From: Hyphomicrobiales bacterium
GTDB taxonomy: Bacteria; Pseudomonadota; Alphaproteobacteria; Rhizobiales; Rhizobiaceae
Assembly (NCBI GenBank): GCA_900472575.1
Contig: UCIV01000003.1
Span: 124,001 to 188,000 of the forward strand
Length of the DNA: 64,000 nucleotides
Reading direction: 5' to 3'
The notes below the pieces were generated by a model. The model searched no databases. It was not told where the DNA came from and was given only the letters and a program-made list of their open reading frames with translations. Positions 62,537 through 64,000 of this stretch are shown here, piece by piece; within the stretch, counting starts at the first letter, position 1; each line of letters begins with the position of its first letter. The translations under genes and the position numbers were made by a program.

Positions 62537-64000
62537 ATGCAGACGATCTTCTCCTGGTCTCAGGTCTCTCGGCGTGGTGTGATGGGGCTGGCGCTTGGCG
62601 CTGGCATTGTCTTGGCGGCACCCTATGCGCAGGCCGCGCCCAAGACTGCTGCGACGATCGGCATGACGGTTGAGCCGGGTGGTCTCGATCCGACGATCGG
62701 CGCGCAGGTGATGATCGGGCAGGTGACATGGCAGAACATTTTTGAAGGCCTGACGACGATCGACAAGGCGGGCAAGGTGCAGCCGCAGCTTGCCGAGAGC
62801 TGGGACGTTTCGCCAGATGGAAAGACCTATACGTTCAAGCTGCGGCAGGGCGTGAAATTCCACAATGGCGTGGCCTTTGACAGTTCTGTCGCCAAGTTCA
62901 CGCTCGACCGCGCCCGCGGCGCTGATAGCGTCAATCCGCAGAAGCGTTATTTCACCTCGATCGACACGATCGAGACGCCGGATGCCTCGACGCTGGTGCT
63001 GAAACTCAAGCAGCCGACCGGCAGCCTGCTCTACTGGTTCGGCTGGCCGGCGGCCGTGATGGTGGAGCCATCGACTGCTGCTGATAACAAGACCAATCCG
63101 GTCGGAACCGGGCCTTTTGTTTTCAGCAGCTGGGCCAAGGGTACGAAAGTCGATCTGAAGAAGAATGCCGGTTACTGGAACAAGGATGTTTCGGTGAAGC
63201 TGGAGACGGCTTCCTTCCGTTTCATCAACGACCCGCAGGCGCAGTCGGCCGCGTTGACGGCAGGCGATGTCGATGCTTTTCCTGAATTCGGTGCGCCGGA
63301 ACTGGTTTCCTCCTTCGAGGGCAGCGACAAGCTGGCGACGGTGATCGGTAACACCGAGCTCAAGGTCGTGGCGGGCATGAACAATTCCCGCAAGCCGTTT
63401 TCCGACAAAAAGGTCCGTCAGGCGCTGATGATGGCGGTCGACCGGGCGATGGTGGTCGAGGGTGCATGGTCGGGCCTCGGCACGCCGATCGGCAGCCATT
63501 ACACGCCGAATGACCGTGGCTACAAGGATCTTACCGGCGTCTATCCTTATGATGTCGAAAAGGCCAAGGCGCTTCTGGCGGAAGCGGGTTACCCGAACGG
63601 TTTCTCCTTCACCATGAAGGCGCCGCAGATGGCCTATGCGCAACGCTCGTCGCAGATACTGCAGGCGCTGTTTGCCGAAATCGGCGTGACGATGAATATC
63701 GAAACCACCGAGTTTCCGGCGAAATGGGTGGCGGATGTCCTGAAGGCCGCTGACTATGACATGACCATTGTTGCCCATGCGGAGCCGATGGATATCGATA
63801 TCTACGCGCGCGACCCCTATTACTTCAATTACAAGAACCCGGAATTCAATGCGATCCTCGCCAAGGTCGAGGCGAGCACAGATGCTGCCGAACAGGACAA
63901 GTTTTATGGCGAAGCGCAGACCATTCTCGCCAACGACGTGCCGGCGCTGTTTCTGTTCGTGATGCCGAAGCTCGGGATCTGGGACAAGAAGCTGAAGGGG
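62537..64000 (+). CDS. Second family-5 ABC substrate-binding protein, possible Tat substrate (partial)
   Basis: The frame opens at ATG 62537 with GGGAG 8 bases upstream, and stays open through all 488 codons to the window edge, so the gene continues past it. The N-terminal VSRRGVMGLALGAGIVLAAP has twin Arg before a hydrophobic run and looks like a Tat signal. Mature motifs TYTFKLRQGVKFHNGVAFDS, VGTGPFVFSSW and PYDVEKAKALLAEAGYP are SBP_bac_5. It differs from the first binding protein at 56956 and would widen the substrate range of the same permease. An antisense frame of 466 codons overlaps it and is a shadow. Confidence 0.92.
   Translation, partial: MQTIFSWSQVSRRGVMGLALGAGIVLAAPYAQAAPKTAATIGMTVEPGGLDPTIGAQVMIGQVTWQNIFEGLTTIDKAGKVQPQLAESWDVSPDGKTYTFKLRQGVKFHNGVAFDSSVAKFTLDRARGADSVNPQKRYFTSIDTIETPDASTLVLKLKQPTGSLLYWFGWPAAVMVEPSTAADNKTNPVGTGPFVFSSWAKGTKVDLKKNAGYWNKDVSVKLETASFRFINDPQAQSAALTAGDVDAFPEFGAPELVSSFEGSDKLATVIGNTELKVVAGMNNSRKPFSDKKVRQALMMAVDRAMVVEGAWSGLGTPIGSHYTPNDRGYKDLTGVYPYDVEKAKALLAEAGYPNGFSFTMKAPQMAYAQRSSQILQALFAEIGVTMNIETTEFPAKWVADVLKAADYDMTIVAHAEPMDIDIYARDPYYFNYKNPEFNAILAKVEASTDAAEQDKFYGEAQTILANDVPALFLFVMPKLGIWDKKLKG

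Noticed and set aside
62378..63778. 466-codon minus-strand frame near the right edge
   Set aside because: It overlaps the real plus-strand binding protein that runs off the window; no motifs and a shadow composition.

Overview
The window is high-GC alphaproteobacterial chromosome, most likely from the Rhizobiaceae (Rhizobium/Agrobacterium/Neorhizobium type). The grounds are an HWE-family histidine kinase end, an EcfG/NepR general stress response (GSR) module with its GGAAC-N16/17-NGTT promoters, typical rhizobial intergenic palindromic repeats, and GcdH, PQQ glucose dehydrogenase and dipeptide-type ABC genes. No rRNA, tRNA, CRISPR array, transposase or phage gene was seen. Names rest on reading translations and motifs by eye; no database was searched.

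Region 1 (1-11 kb) is a stress-response block. It runs from the end of an HWE kinase through topoisomerase IB, a PfpI-type DJ-1 protein, several small unknown proteins, glgX and glgA (glycogen debranching and synthesis), DUF2934, DUF2188-like and DUF892 proteins, a NepR-like anti-sigma factor, an EcfG-like sigma factor and sodC. Nine well-formed EcfG-type promoters sit in front of genes here and a tenth precedes the hybrid kinase at 18-20 kb. They support several small genes, including a 25-residue membrane peptide, and correct the start of the topoisomerase.

Region 2 (11-23 kb) holds a glutathione S-transferase, membrane PQQ glucose dehydrogenase, a FabMG-like protein of uncertain function, an orphan NlpA/MetQ binding protein next to a sulfurtransferase, a BON protein, the PAS-PAS hybrid kinase, a LuxR-type regulator, an exported unknown and a DUF4242 protein. 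Region 3 (22.6-36.3 kb) has a TetR-controlled RND pump behind a 16-bp-arm palindrome, an HIBCH-type hydrolase, a divergent RidA/TetR pair with three identical-format 13-bp operators, a second hybrid kinase, a glycosyltransferase plus membrane protein pair and an EamA transporter.

Region 4 (36.6-50.8 kb) has a sulfate ABC operon (sbp-cysT-cysW-cysA) interrupted by a foldback repeat, a DUF4160/DUF2442 pair, a DEAD-box helicase with a repetitive tail, an AlkC-like glycosylase with an Ig-like domain, an aldehyde dehydrogenase with a cupin-XRE regulator, a CelD-type acyltransferase behind an AT-rich island, and gcdH with a divergent LysR gene.

Region 5 (50.9 kb to the end) is a co-directional cluster. 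It has a LacI regulator, nucleoside hydrolase, adenine deaminase, phosphoribosyltransferase, then after a repeat-filled gap an M19 dipeptidase and a family-5 (peptide-type) ABC transporter with two substrate-binding proteins. The last binding protein runs off the window. The set looks like uptake and dismantling of a purine- and peptide-containing nutrient, which is an inference from gene content.
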